A stretch of DNA of 52,425 bases from an uncultured Pelagibacteraceae bacterium (lineage in GTDB: Bacteria > Pseudomonadota > Alphaproteobacteria > Pelagibacterales > Pelagibacteraceae): NCBI GenBank assembly GCA_902623915.1, contig CACNVM010000004.1:1-52425 (forward strand), read 5' to 3'. The translations under genes and the position numbers were made by a program. Under the pieces are notes generated by a model. It did no database searches and was not told where the DNA came from. It saw only the letters and a list, made by a program, of their open reading frames with translations. The stretch's first letter is position 1. The number at the start of each line of letters is the position of its first letter. Below, in pieces: positions 37,722 through 47,003 of the stretch.

Positions 37722-38774
37722 ATGAAAAAAATTGTTTTTTTCTTAATATTAATATTGTTATTTTTATATAAAACACAAAATGTTTTTGCTTATCAAGACG
37801 CATTTACTGTTGATAAAATTATTATTGAGGGCAAAATTAAACAAAACAATTACAAAGATAGGTATATCGATATTGCTTTTAGAAAGGGATTTGAAAAACT
37901 ATTAAGCAATATACTTAAAATTGAAGATCAAAAAAAAATATTCAGCACTGAGCTAGCAACAATCAAATCATTTGTTAAAAATTATAGAATTGTTGATGAG
38001 CAAGAAATTAAAGGAAAGTATCGAGTTGAAATTTCCTTATCCTTTAAAGAAGAATCAATCAATCAATTTTTTCAAAGAAAAGGAATATCATATTCTGCTT
38101 CACAAAGCTTTGAAACCTTAATTTATCCAATTTTTATTAAAAACTCAGAATTACAAGTATTCTCCGGCAACAAGTTTTTTGAAGAATGGAACATGAATAA
38201 AGAATTTGAAGAGGTAAATTTTATTTTACCCGTAGAAAATTTAGACGATCTTGTTTTCATAAAAAAAAATAAAGATGATTTAGAGGAAATCGACTTACAA
38301 ACTCTTGTTGATAAATACGAAATTAAAAATAGCGCTATATTAATACTAAGATATGATGAAAGTGTTTTAAATGTTTTTATCAAAACTGATTTTAAAGGGA
38401 TTAAAAAATTAAAAAAAATAGATATTTTTGTGAAAGATTTGGACAATAAAGAAGTAAGAGAAGAAACTATTTTAAAATTAAAATCAATCCTTCATGATAT
38501 TTGGAAAGAGCAAAATCTTGTTGATGCATCTACACCCTCTTATTTAACTTTAAATGTACAATTAGACAAACCCCATAATCTTGGAGAAGTCACAAGTAAA
38601 ATAAAAAAAATAAGTATTATTAAGTCCCATAATATTCAAGAACTCAATAAAAATAATGCAATAATAAAAATTAAATATTTAGGAAAAATAAAAAGTTTAG
38701 AAAATTTTCTTACCCAAAATGGTTTTAGAATAGAGATCCAAGATAACGAGTGGAATTTAATTATAAAAAGATGA
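37722..38774 (+). CDS. DUF2066 exported protein
   Basis: 350 residues with a signal peptide (likely cut near residue 23, after VFA) and no later membrane helix. FTVDKIIIEGKIKQNNYKDRYIDIAFRKG splits into the opening typical of DUF2066 (VDKIIIEGK and ARxxAI-like RYIDIAFRKGFEKLL). The domain covers about residues 25-200. The family is found in proteobacteria between purM and hda, exactly the place here. Its function is not known; a periplasmic role is inferred from the signal peptide. Confidence 0.75.
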   Translation: MKKIVFFLILILLFLYKTQNVFAYQDAFTVDKIIIEGKIKQNNYKDRYIDIAFRKGFEKLLSNILKIEDQKKIFSTELATIKSFVKNYRIVDEQEIKGKYRVEISLSFKEESINQFFQRKGISYSASQSFETLIYPIFIKNSELQVFSGNKFFEEWNMNKEFEEVNFILPVENLDDLVFIKKNKDDLEEIDLQTLVDKYEIKNSAILILRYDESVLNVFIKTDFKGIKKLKKIDIFVKDLDNKEVREETILKLKSILHDIWKEQNLVDASTPSYLTLNVQLDKPHNLGEVTSKIKKISIIKSHNIQELNKNNAIIKIKYLGKIKSLENFLTQNGFRIEIQDNEWNLIIKR

Positions 38775-38777
38775 GGC

Positions 38778-39446
38778 ATGTCTAAACAATTAATATTCAA
38801 TTTTCCTTTTAAAAAAAATTATTTAGAACAGGATTTTTATGTTTCAAAAAATAATTTTAATGCCTTTAAATTAATTGAAAGTTGGCCAAAATGGCCAAGC
38901 AGATTAGTAAATATTTTTGGACCAAAGGGTTGTGGAAAAACCCATTTAATAAATATCTTAAAAATAAAAATTGACTCAATTGTTGTTTTATCAAAAAATA
39001 TATCAAGAGATATTTTGAAAGAGTATAAAACTAGAGAATGTTTAATAATAGATGATTTTAACAATGATATCGACGAGAAAACTTTATATTCAATTATAAA
39101 TCAAGCTTATCAGGATAATAAATATCTAATTATTTCATCCATAATTTCTATCAAAAATATCCAAACAAAAATTAAGGATTTAGAGTCCAGATTTAGTAGT
39201 TTTGTAGACATTGGCATTGATTTGCCGACAGATGAACTTATAAGGGTTATACTAACAAAGAACTTTTCGGACAAACAAATTCAAGTAAGTGAAAAAAATA
39301 TTGAGTATATATTAAAAAACATTGAGAGATCTTATGAAAAAATAAATACTTTTTCAAATTCTATTGACAGTCTATCCCTTACTAAGGCACAACCTATAAA
39401 ATTAAATTTAATTAAAAAAGTATTGAATGAGATAAATATACAGTAA
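38778..39446 (+). CDS. hda: DnaA-related regulator Hda
   Basis: 222 residues: a single AAA+ domain homologous to DnaA domain III. The N-terminal QLIFNFPF is a beta-clamp-binding motif like that of E. coli Hda, Walker A is FGPKGCGKTHL, Walker B is CLIIDDFN. It lacks the DnaA DNA-binding domain. With the sliding clamp, Hda promotes ATP hydrolysis by DnaA to limit replication starts. It lies three bases after DUF2066 and six before aspS. Confidence 0.87.
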   Translation: MSKQLIFNFPFKKNYLEQDFYVSKNNFNAFKLIESWPKWPSRLVNIFGPKGCGKTHLINILKIKIDSIVVLSKNISRDILKEYKTRECLIIDDFNNDIDEKTLYSIINQAYQDNKYLIISSIISIKNIQTKIKDLESRFSSFVDIGIDLPTDELIRVILTKNFSDKQIQVSEKNIEYILKNIERSYEKINTFSNSIDSLSLTKAQPIKLNLIKKVLNEINIQ

Positions 39447-39452
39447 AATATT

Positions 39453-41243
39453 ATGAATAAATATAGAACACATAATTGTTCCGAACTAAATGAAAAAAAT
39501 ATTGGAATAAAAATAAAGTTATCTGGTTGGATACATCGAAAAAGAGACCACGGTAATTTACTTTTCATAGATATAAGAGACCATTTTGGTATTACTCAAT
39601 GTGTAATAGAAAATAAAGATAAGAATTTTAAAGTTTTAGAAAAACTTAGACCAGAGTCTGTAATTTTAGTTGAGGGCAAAGTAATTAAAAGATCCAAAGA
39701 AACAGAAAATAAGGATTTAAAAACAGGTTTAATAGAAGTTAAAATTGAAAATATTAAAGTTTTATCTGAAGCAAAAGAACTACCTTTACCAGTTTTTGGT
39801 GAACAAGATTATCCTGAGGAAACTAGATTAAAATATAGATTTATTGATTTAAGAAGAAATGAAATGCATAAAAATATTGAATTAAGATCTAAAATTTTAT
39901 CATTTCTAAGAACAAAAATGACTGAAAATAACTTTTTAGAATTTCAAACACCCATACTCACTGCATCAAGCCCTGAAGGCGCTAGAGACTTTTTAGTACC
40001 AAGTCGTGTCCATCCTGGAAAATTCTATGCGTTACCACAGGCTCCACAACAATTTAAACAAATGATAATGATTTCTGGTTTTGATAGATACTTTCAAGTT
40101 GCACCATGTTTTAGAGATGAAGATGGAAGAGCAGATAGAAGCCCAGGAGAACACTATCAATTAGATATGGAAATGTCTTTTGTTGAGCAAGAAGATGTTT
40201 TAAAAACAGTTGAACCAATATTTTTTGATTTATTTAAGAAATTTGGCAAAAATAAAAAGATAAATCAAATTCCATTTCCTAGAATTAAATACAAAGATGC
40301 TTTAAACAAATATGGAACAGACAAACCTGATTTAAGAAACCCTATTGAATTGATAGATGTTACAGAGATTTTTAAATCTAAAGAAGTTGGATTAAAAATT
40401 TTTAAAGAAATAATATCTAAAGGCGGTATAGTGAAAGCAATTCCAGTTTCTGATACCCACACAAAACCAAGAAGTTTTTTTGATGGACTTAATAACTGGG
40501 CAATTAGCGAGGGTGCAAGTGGGTTAGCCTATATTACCTTTGAGAATGATGGCTCCAAAATTGTAGGTAAAGGACCAATAGCAAAATTTTTCTCTGAGGA
40601 GGCCTTAAAAAAATTGTTAAAACTTTGCAAAATTAATGAGAAAGACTCAATCTTTTTCGTTTGTAATAAGGAAAAGGAGGCAATAAATTTCTCAGGAATT
40701 GTAAGACAAAAAATTGCTGAAGATTTAAAAATAATAGATAGTAATAGTTTTAAGTTTTGTTGGATTACAGATTACCCAATGTATGAATACGATGAAAAAG
40801 AAAAGAAAATAGATTTTAGTCACAACCCTTTTTCTATGCCTCAAATAGAGATGAAAGATTTTGAAAAAACTGATCCACTTCAGATTTTAGCATATCAATA
40901 CGATCTTGTATGTAACGGTTATGAGCTTTCATCTGGTGCAATTCGAAATCACATTCCAGATTATCTTTTTAAGGTTTTCTCAAAAGTTGGTTATACAGAA
41001 AAAATGGTTAAACAAAATTTTTCTGGAATGATTAAAGCACTTTCATATGGAGCGCCACCACATGGAGGTATGGCCCCTGGCATAGATAGAATTGTTATGC
41101 TTTTAGCAAATCAAAAAAACATAAGAGAAGTAACCTTATTTCCTCTCAATCAAAACGCTGAAGACCTTTTAATGGAAGCACCATCAGAGGCAAACGAAAA
41201 ACAATTGAAAGAGTTACATATAAAAACTGTAAAGAAAAATTAG
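39453..41243 (+). CDS. aspS: Aspartate--tRNA ligase (bacterial type)
   Basis: 596 residues: OB-fold anticodon domain ([21 protein letters not shown] in two parts), class II motif 2 ([21 protein letters not shown]), the bacterial GAD insertion, and motif 3 ([13 protein letters not shown]). It charges tRNA-Asp; whether it is discriminating or also charges tRNA-Asn depends on residues I did not resolve. The 3' end overlaps the NrdJb-like gene by four bases. Confidence 0.97.
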   Translation: MNKYRTHNCSELNEKNIGIKIKLSGWIHRKRDHGNLLFIDIRDHFGITQCVIENKDKNFKVLEKLRPESVILVEGKVIKRSKETENKDLKTGLIEVKIENIKVLSEAKELPLPVFGEQDYPEETRLKYRFIDLRRNEMHKNIELRSKILSFLRTKMTENNFLEFQTPILTASSPEGARDFLVPSRVHPGKFYALPQAPQQFKQMIMISGFDRYFQVAPCFRDEDGRADRSPGEHYQLDMEMSFVEQEDVLKTVEPIFFDLFKKFGKNKKINQIPFPRIKYKDALNKYGTDKPDLRNPIELIDVTEIFKSKEVGLKIFKEIISKGGIVKAIPVSDTHTKPRSFFDGLNNWAISEGASGLAYITFENDGSKIVGKGPIAKFFSEEALKKLLKLCKINEKDSIFFVCNKEKEAINFSGIVRQKIAEDLKIIDSNSFKFCWITDYPMYEYDEKEKKIDFSHNPFSMPQIEMKDFEKTDPLQILAYQYDLVCNGYELSSGAIRNHIPDYLFKVFSKVGYTEKMVKQNFSGMIKALSYGAPPHGGMAPGIDRIVMLLANQKNIREVTLFPLNQNAEDLLMEAPSEANEKQLKELHIKTVKKN

Positions 41244-42070
41244 TTTTTACTTTTGAGATTTATTCTCACATCACTTAAATCAACAAGTTTTTCCTCATAA
41301 TTACTCCTTACAAACCCTTTACTAGTAATATTTTTAACTATTTTCAAAAATTGATCGTCCTGGTTATTATTCTCCTCTTCATCTTTCCTACTTATACCTG
41401 GAGTGTGTGCTAAGTCTTCTTTTCCAAGATAAGATATAGCTAATTCTCTAAATATATAATCCAAAATGGAAGTTGCACTAAGAATTCTGTCGTTTCCAAA
41501 AACTTTTCCAGACGGCTCAAATTTTGTATCTAAAAAAGCATCAACAAACTCTTCAAGGGGCACACCATATTGAAGACCCAAAGATATTGCGATGGCAAAA
41601 TTGTTTGTTAATGCTTTAACAAGTTCCCCTTCTTTATTTGTATCAATAAAAATTTCACCAATTTTGCCGTCATTATATTCACCTGTATGTAAATAAATTT
41701 TATGATCCCCAATGGTTGCTTTTTGTATATAGCCCTTTCTTCTGTCAGGCATTTGAAATCTTTTTTCATTAGACTTATTTTCATATTTTTTATTTATTTT
41801 ATCATTTTTCTTTGATAGCTCGGTTCTTATTTTTTCAGTAGGTGCGCCCTCTTTAGAATGTGAAATTTTTAAATTTTCTAAATCTGATTTAATTTCTTTT
41901 TTACCATCAGATCTTTTAGTTTTTCTATTGTTTACAGTGACATTAACTATTTCGACTTTTCCATCTTTTCTATTATCTATCTCAGATAATGATTTTTCGT
42001 TAAGTTCATCTAGCTCGTGTACTATCTTAAAAGTGCAAGTATAATGGGTTTCTACTAAAAATTTTGACAT
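41240..42070 (-). CDS. NrdJb-like protein (C-terminal TSCPD domain of class II ribonucleotide reductase, stand-alone)
   Basis: 276 residues. Residues about 108-222 ([67 protein letters not shown]) closely match the C-terminal TSCPD region of alphaproteobacterial B12-dependent ribonucleotide reductase NrdJ. In Pseudomonas aeruginosa this region is a separate polypeptide, NrdJb. No catalytic barrel, radical-site cysteines or Cys-rich tail are present here, and no nrdJa is nearby. The Lys-rich N-terminus (1-107) is not recognised. It could be a reductase accessory subunit or a regulator. It stands alone between aspS and NDUFA12. Confidence 0.78.
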   Translation of the reverse strand: MSKFLVETHYTCTFKIVHELDELNEKSLSEIDNRKDGKVEIVNVTVNNRKTKRSDGKKEIKSDLENLKISHSKEGAPTEKIRTELSKKNDKINKKYENKSNEKRFQMPDRRKGYIQKATIGDHKIYLHTGEYNDGKIGEIFIDTNKEGELVKALTNNFAIAISLGLQYGVPLEEFVDAFLDTKFEPSGKVFGNDRILSATSILDYIFRELAISYLGKEDLAHTPGISRKDEEENNNQDDQFLKIVKNITSKGFVRSNYEEKLVDLSDVRINLKSKN

Positions 42071-42118
42071 AATTTATCCTCAATGTTTGTTGAAAGTAAT
42101 AATGTTTTAGATATATAC

Positions 42119-42166
42119 GATAGGTATATTGTGTCTATTAATATTTTATACAATTTAGAATTGTGT
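42119..42166. promoter_or_regulatory. Two ATTGTGT half-sites 32 bp apart (NrdR-box-like)
   Basis: In the gap between the NrdJb-like gene and NDUFA12, TATATTGTGT ends at 42134 and AATTGTGT at 42166, 32 bases apart. Read from the NrdJb-like side, both start ACACAA, the half-site of the NrdR box (ACACWATATATWGTGT), and NrdR boxes come in pairs 31-32 bp apart. The other half of each box is poorly matched, but the second site lies in a 15-base palindrome ACAATT-N3-AATTGT (42150-42164). Confidence 0.3.
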
Positions 42167-42187
42167 GGACTTAATTATTTATAAAAA

Positions 42188-42544
42188 ATGATAAAACAAA
42201 TTTTTACTTGGTGGAATCATCAAACTTTAGGGACGTTTCTTTACACAATTTTTTTTGGAAAATTTGTGGGAAAAGATAATTCAGGTAATAAATATTATCA
42301 AAACAGCAAAGGTAAGAGATGGGTAATTTATAATGGTGAAATAAATGCATCAAAAATAGAATCAGATTGGTATCAGTGGATGCATTATCAAACAAATTCT
42401 GATCCATTAAAAACAAAAGTTTCTAAATATTCCTGGCAAAAACCACATTCTGATAATAAAACAGGAACTAAAAAAGCCTATAGACCCAATAAGATAACTA
42501 ATAAAAAGAAAGATTTCAAAAAATATGAAAGTTGGAAACCATAG
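42188..42544 (+). CDS. NDUFA12-family complex I accessory subunit
   Basis: 118 residues. The segment FVGKDNSGNKYYQNSKGKRWVIYNGE (split as FVGKDNSGNKYYQ and GKRWVIYNGE) followed by ASKIESDWYQWMHY and KPHSDNKTGTKKAYRP is the alphaproteobacterial/mitochondrial NDUFA12 (B17.2) pattern. It is a supernumerary subunit on the peripheral arm of NADH:ubiquinone oxidoreductase. As in other alphaproteobacteria it is followed by DUF2155, overlapping by 20 bases. The nuo genes are not in the window. Confidence 0.88.
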   Translation: MIKQIFTWWNHQTLGTFLYTIFFGKFVGKDNSGNKYYQNSKGKRWVIYNGEINASKIESDWYQWMHYQTNSDPLKTKVSKYSWQKPHSDNKTGTKKAYRPNKITNKKKDFKKYESWKP

Positions 42545-43025
42545 AATTTTATATATATTAATTTTAGTTATGCTTTTCTCCTCAAATGTTTTCTCTCAAG
42601 AAAAATTAGAATTAGAAAATATTCAACCATCTTTCGAAACAACATTGGAGACACAAAACCTAAACAATGAAGAAATCAATACATCTAAACTAAAGTCTAA
42701 GATCCCCCAAAAAACATCTACTGGCTCCGTAATTGTAAAATTTAAAGCTTTAGACAAAATTACTGCTAAAACCTCAACTATTAACATACCTTTGGGAGAA
42801 ATGAAAAAATTTGGTTATTTAGAAATTTTTCCTAAAAAATGCACACTATCAAACTCAGATAATAATAAAGGCGTTGTTGCCTACATACAAGTTAAGGATT
42901 TATCGGATAAAAGAGGCGACAAAGTTTTCGTATTTAATGGATGGACTTTTTCTTCAAGTGTAACACTAAGAACATTTGACCATCCAGTATACGATTTGTG
43001 GTTAATAGGTTGCGAAAATATTTAA
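42525..43025 (+). CDS. DUF2155 exported protein
   Basis: 166 residues with a signal peptide (likely cut after VFS near residue 24). The conserved C-terminal domain has IVKFKALDKITAKTSTINI, FGYLEIFPKKC and VFVFNGWTFSSSVTLRTFDHPVYDLWLIGC. This matches DUF2155, an alphaproteobacterial periplasmic family of unknown function, always close to the NDUFA12 gene. Two cysteines (KKC, IGC) may pair. The start overlaps NDUFA12 by 20 bases; metC begins right after the stop. Confidence 0.83.
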   Translation: MKVGNHRILYILILVMLFSSNVFSQEKLELENIQPSFETTLETQNLNNEEINTSKLKSKIPQKTSTGSVIVKFKALDKITAKTSTINIPLGEMKKFGYLEIFPKKCTLSNSDNNKGVVAYIQVKDLSDKRGDKVFVFNGWTFSSSVTLRTFDHPVYDLWLIGCENI

Positions 43026-44201
43026 ATGAAACCAACTGATATTACAAAACTTAAACATCTTGCTCAGGATAAAATATCTAGATCTGCGAATCCTGCAGTT
43101 GTAAGAAATTCTACTGTATTTTTCAAAAATATGCAGGAACTTATTAAACAAGAAGATTTAGTTAAAAAGGGTGCTAAAGTAAATTTTTATGAGTATGGAA
43201 GAGCAGGTAGTCAAACTACAATTGCTCTTGAAAACTTTATTTCTGAATTAGAGGGTGCTTACAGAACATTTTTAACTTCAACAGGCTTTGGATCAATTGC
43301 GCTCGCTATAATGAGTATTTGTAGACCTGGAGATGAAATAGTTGTTACAGATGCAGTATATGCGCCAACAAGAATGATAACCTCGAAATTGTTAAAAGAA
43401 TTTGGGGTAAAAACTCATTTTTATAATCCTGAAAATTTAAAAAGTTTAAAAAATAAAATTAACAAAAAAACAAAAATGCTATTTATTGAAAACCCCGGTA
43501 GTAATACATTTGAGTTCCAAGATCTTTCAGAAATTATCAAAATCGCAAAAAAAAATAAAATTATCACTGCAATAGATAATACTTGGGGTACCCCCTTTTT
43601 AATAAAGCCACTAAAATTAGGATTTGATATGTCAGTATCATCTGGAACGAAATATTTATCTGGTCACTCTGATGTAATGTTAGGTACTTTAGCGGTAAAT
43701 AAAAAGGTTTATGATAAAGTTAAGTTCTGTAATAAACTTTTAGGGTATAGAGCATCACCTGACGATGCATATTTAGTTTTAAGAGGATTAAGAACACTTG
43801 ATATAAGGCTAAAAAAACATGAGGAAAACACAAAAAGAATTGTAAATTTTTTAAAGAAAGAAAATAAAATAAAAGAAATACTTTACCCATATAAAAAGGG
43901 TACCGAAAACTATTCTAATTGGAAAAAATACTATTCAGGGTCAACTGGTTTATTTTCAGTCTTGATTTATTCAAAAAATAGAAACTCGGTATTTAAATTT
44001 ATAAATTCGCTTAAATTTTTTGGAATAGGACAGAGCTGGGGTGGTTTTGAAAGTTTAGTTTTATATCAAAGCCATATAATTCAACGTGTTTATAAAAAGT
44101 ATATTAAACCAAACCATCATTTAGTCAGGTTTCATATAGGTTTAGAAGATCCAAAGGATTTAATTGAAGATTTGAAAAAAGCCATTAAAAAGATAAGATG
44201 A
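43026..44201 (+). CDS. metC: Cystathionine beta-lyase
   Basis: 391 residues of the Cys/Met-metabolism PLP family. The opening is typical of the alphaproteobacterial MetC type (RSANPAVVRNSTVFF, FYEYGRAGSQT), the substrate/PLP Tyr-Arg pair is in YGRAGS, and the PLP Lys is in SVSSGTKYLSGHSD. It cleaves cystathionine to homocysteine, pyruvate and ammonia; the fold also allows release of sulfide or methanethiol from related thioethers. It abuts DUF2155 and its stop overlaps the MFS gene (ATGA). Confidence 0.87.
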   Translation: MKPTDITKLKHLAQDKISRSANPAVVRNSTVFFKNMQELIKQEDLVKKGAKVNFYEYGRAGSQTTIALENFISELEGAYRTFLTSTGFGSIALAIMSICRPGDEIVVTDAVYAPTRMITSKLLKEFGVKTHFYNPENLKSLKNKINKKTKMLFIENPGSNTFEFQDLSEIIKIAKKNKIITAIDNTWGTPFLIKPLKLGFDMSVSSGTKYLSGHSDVMLGTLAVNKKVYDKVKFCNKLLGYRASPDDAYLVLRGLRTLDIRLKKHEENTKRIVNFLKKENKIKEILYPYKKGTENYSNWKKYYSGSTGLFSVLIYSKNRNSVFKFINSLKFFGIGQSWGGFESLVLYQSHIIQRVYKKYIKPNHHLVRFHIGLEDPKDLIEDLKKAIKKIR

Positions 44202-45430
44202 AATCAAAATTTTTTCCAAACAAAACGGCACTCATAACTTTAGTAGCTGCATGCTTTGTAGTTAATGTAACAATGGGGGTTAGACAAACCTTCGGTTTAT
44301 TTTCTGGTGATTTTGAAATTGATTGTGGAATCTCCAACACAGAGTTCGGTCTTGCTATTGCTTTGCACGCTTTAATATGGGGTATTGTAACACCTATTTT
44401 TGGAAGATTTGCTGATAAACATGGCGGAAGTAAAATGGTTATATTTACTTTAATTATTTATGGTGTTGGAGTTTTAGCTTTAGGAAATAATTTTAACACA
44501 GGTACATGGTTTCAAATAAATCTTGGCTTAATGGTTGGTATTGGTTTAGGTGGGGCAGCAGGAACAATTTTAGCTCCAGTTGTCACAAAACATTTTCCAA
44601 ATCAAAGCAGGGGCAAAGCAGCTGGTTACGTTACTGCTTTTGGTGGATTAGGAATGTTTATATTTCCTATTCTAACAAAATATTTAATGGTCGAAGTCGG
44701 TTGGCAAAGTACTTTTACAGTATTTGCTATAATTTTATTTATAATGTGTATTCCAGGATTATTTTTAAAAAAACCTGGGGGTCAAAACGAAAATGTTGAT
44801 TTAAAAAAAGAGCCTGAAAAAAGCGATGATGTAATAACAGTATTAAAAGAGTCTTTTGCACATAAAGGTTTTAGGTTATTAGTTTTGGGTTTTTTTGTTT
44901 GTGGATTTCAAATTACATTAGTTGCTACCCACGTTCCAAGATATGTACAAGATAGAGGGCTCGACGATTGGACAGGCTTTGCAATTTTATCATTAATTGG
45001 ATTGTTTAATATCATTGGTGTTTTAATAATGGGTTACTTAAGTGATAAATATAGTAAAAAAATGCTCTTATCTGGGTTATATTTTTTTAGAGCAATATCT
45101 ATAATGCTATTTATATTTTTACCTCCATCAAACATTTCAGCTATAGCTTTTGGAATTACTTTTGGACTTTTGTGGCTTGCTACTGTACCTGCAACAAACG
45201 GTATTGTGGCTCAGGTGTTTGGCGCAAAAAATCTTTCAATGCTTTTTGGTATTGTATTTTTAAATCATCAAATTGGATCCTTCTTAGGCGCTTATTTGGG
45301 TGGAGTGTTATACGATATTTTCGGAAATTTTGACTTTGCGTGGTATCTAGCGATAGTTTTATCTTTTGTAGCCACATTGCTGCACCTTCCTATAGACGAG
45401 AAACCAATAAGAAAAGAAGCAACAATCTAA
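44198..45430 (+). CDS. MFS transporter (OFA/monocarboxylate-like)
   Basis: 410 residues with 12 predicted membrane helices in two halves. The MFS signature between helices 2 and 3 is GRFADKHGGSKMV, and the matching loop in the second half is GYLSDKYSKKML. The first helix region (VVNVTMGVRQTFGLFSGDFE) resembles OFA-type anion and monocarboxylate carriers. Substrate is not known. Overlap with metC by four bases suggests cotranscription, so a sulfur compound or organic acid is a possible substrate; that is inference only. Confidence 0.83.
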   Translation: MKSKFFPNKTALITLVAACFVVNVTMGVRQTFGLFSGDFEIDCGISNTEFGLAIALHALIWGIVTPIFGRFADKHGGSKMVIFTLIIYGVGVLALGNNFNTGTWFQINLGLMVGIGLGGAAGTILAPVVTKHFPNQSRGKAAGYVTAFGGLGMFIFPILTKYLMVEVGWQSTFTVFAIILFIMCIPGLFLKKPGGQNENVDLKKEPEKSDDVITVLKESFAHKGFRLLVLGFFVCGFQITLVATHVPRYVQDRGLDDWTGFAILSLIGLFNIIGVLIMGYLSDKYSKKMLLSGLYFFRAISIMLFIFLPPSNISAIAFGITFGLLWLATVPATNGIVAQVFGAKNLSMLFGIVFLNHQIGSFLGAYLGGVLYDIFGNFDFAWYLAIVLSFVATLLHLPIDEKPIRKEATI

Positions 45431-45498
45431 AGTTGTGTTTATTTATTTTAATTGTTTAATTTTTTAATTTATTTAAAGTAGCTTTAACGGAGGAAAAT

Positions 45499-46164
45499 AT
45501 GTTTTCAAAACAATTAAACGAAAAACTAGACAAATATCATTTACTTAAGCATCCATTTTATAAAGCTTGGAATGAGGGTAAATTAACAAGAGAAGTAATT
45601 AAAGATTACGCAGAACAATATTATCAACACGTGAAGGCTTTTCCGAGATACATCAGTGCGACCCATTCTCTTTGCGAAGATATTCAAAAAAGAAAAATTC
45701 TTTTAGAAAATCTTCAGGATGAAGAAAATAAAGATGCAGATCATCCGAAACTATGGAAAAACTTTGCACTTGCTATGGGAGCTAATTCTGAAAAAATAGA
45801 AAATGTTAAACAGGATTGGTTTACTAGGGAAATGATAGATAATTTCTTTAAACAAGCTAGGCTTTCTTATGCAGAGGGATTAGCATCACTTTATACATAT
45901 GAAAGGCAAATTCCAGAAATTGCAGAGACAAAGATTAAAGGTCTTAAAAAATTTTATGGAGTAAACACAAAAGAAGGCTTGGAGTTTTTCGAAGCTCATA
46001 AAGCAGCTGATGTAATTCACAGAGTAGAGTGTGAGAAATTATTGGATGGTTTATCAAAAGAGGAAAAAGAAAAGGCCGAGCAAGCTTCTATGTATACAGC
46101 AAGATATCTTTGGAATTTTTTAAGCGGAATGGTTTCCAAACATAAATTGCAAGTAGCTGCTTAA
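45499..46164 (+). CDS. CADD-family self-sacrificing p-aminobenzoate synthase (TenA/PqqC fold)
   Basis: 221 residues with a strong GGAGG ribosome site. It aligns well with Chlamydia CADD (CT610), a di-metal oxygenase that makes p-aminobenzoate from one of its own tyrosines. The metal ligands are all present: E75 and H82 (DEENKDADHPKLW), E135 (YTYERQIP), H167, D171 and H174 (EAHKAADVIH). The sacrificed Tyr27 of CADD corresponds to Y21 (KHPFYKAW) and Lys152 to K145 (ETKIKGL). It would supply the folate precursor. It is not PqqC, which it resembles in fold. Confidence 0.84.
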   Translation: MFSKQLNEKLDKYHLLKHPFYKAWNEGKLTREVIKDYAEQYYQHVKAFPRYISATHSLCEDIQKRKILLENLQDEENKDADHPKLWKNFALAMGANSEKIENVKQDWFTREMIDNFFKQARLSYAEGLASLYTYERQIPEIAETKIKGLKKFYGVNTKEGLEFFEAHKAADVIHRVECEKLLDGLSKEEKEKAEQASMYTARYLWNFLSGMVSKHKLQVAA

Positions 46165-46165
46165 A

Positions 46166-46969
46166 CTATTTAATATTTAAAACTGTCATTGGATCTAAAC
46201 GGGTACCAAACCAATTAAGTCTCACATCAAGGTGGGCACCCGTCGATCTTCCTGTTGAACCTACCGTACCTATTATTTCCCCTTGTTTAACTTCCTGACC
46301 TTTTTTGACATAAATATTTTGCATATGCATATACAAGGTTGATATTCCATGACCATGATCAAAAATTAACGTTCCACCTGTATAAAATAGATCTGGTTCA
46401 ACCATTGTTGCTGTACCATCAAGCATTGCTTTAATTTCCGTACCCTCTTTAGCTGCAAAATCGATACCATAGTGAGGCCACTTTGGTTTTCCATTTAAAA
46501 TTCTTTGACTACCATAAACACCAGTAATAATAGCATTATCCAATGGTGGTATAAATTTTTTTTTAAAAAAAGTTAAGTTAGTTTCTACTGATCTTGCTTT
46601 AGATATTAGTTTATTCTCTCTTTTAATTCTTTCATATAATTCTTTTGGTGGTGTTACTTTTTTTTCAGGAAGCCCATCAATTTTTTGAATTTGATACTCT
46701 CTTTTTTGAATTTTTTTTACGAATTTTTCCTTTTTTCCCTTACTTACTTTGGTTATCACAATGTCAAATTTTCTATCTCTGTCAATGCCAAAGGCAAAAA
46801 AACCATCCGAGGATACTTTTATTTGTTTTTTATCTATCCAAATTTTTGAATTTGGTTCAGTTTTACCAATAATAAAGTGCCCTTGTCTGAATTTTCCCTC
46901 AAAATCTATTGCAAATGCACTTGAAGCAAAAAATAATATTAATAGTAACAATATGATGTTTCTTATCAT
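46166..46969 (-). CDS. M23-family (LytM-type) cell-wall metallopeptidase
   Basis: 267 residues: signal peptide (cut near residue 20, after AFA), a beta-rich N-terminal domain (RQGHFIIGKTEPNSKIWID), then the M23 domain with WPHYGIDFAAKEGTEI (zinc His and Asp), YTGGTLIFDHGHGI, LYMHMQ and TGAHLDVRLNWFGTRLDP. The final H-x-H is H-x-D, a variant seen in a proteobacterial subfamily that carries HLDxRLNWF. It likely trims peptidoglycan cross-links in the periplasm. It ends one base from the convergent CADD gene. Confidence 0.87.
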   Translation of the reverse strand: MIRNIILLLLILFFASSAFAIDFEGKFRQGHFIIGKTEPNSKIWIDKKQIKVSSDGFFAFGIDRDRKFDIVITKVSKGKKEKFVKKIQKREYQIQKIDGLPEKKVTPPKELYERIKRENKLISKARSVETNLTFFKKKFIPPLDNAIITGVYGSQRILNGKPKWPHYGIDFAAKEGTEIKAMLDGTATMVEPDLFYTGGTLIFDHGHGISTLYMHMQNIYVKKGQEVKQGEIIGTVGSTGRSTGAHLDVRLNWFGTRLDPMTVLNIK

Positions 46970-47003
46970 TTAATAATGTAAATTATATTGCAAATTACAA
47001 CTA

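Noticed and set aside
44506-44799. 97-codon frame inside the MFS gene in another frame.
   Set aside because: Trp/Asn/Ser-rich shadow translation of membrane helices with no recognisable domain.
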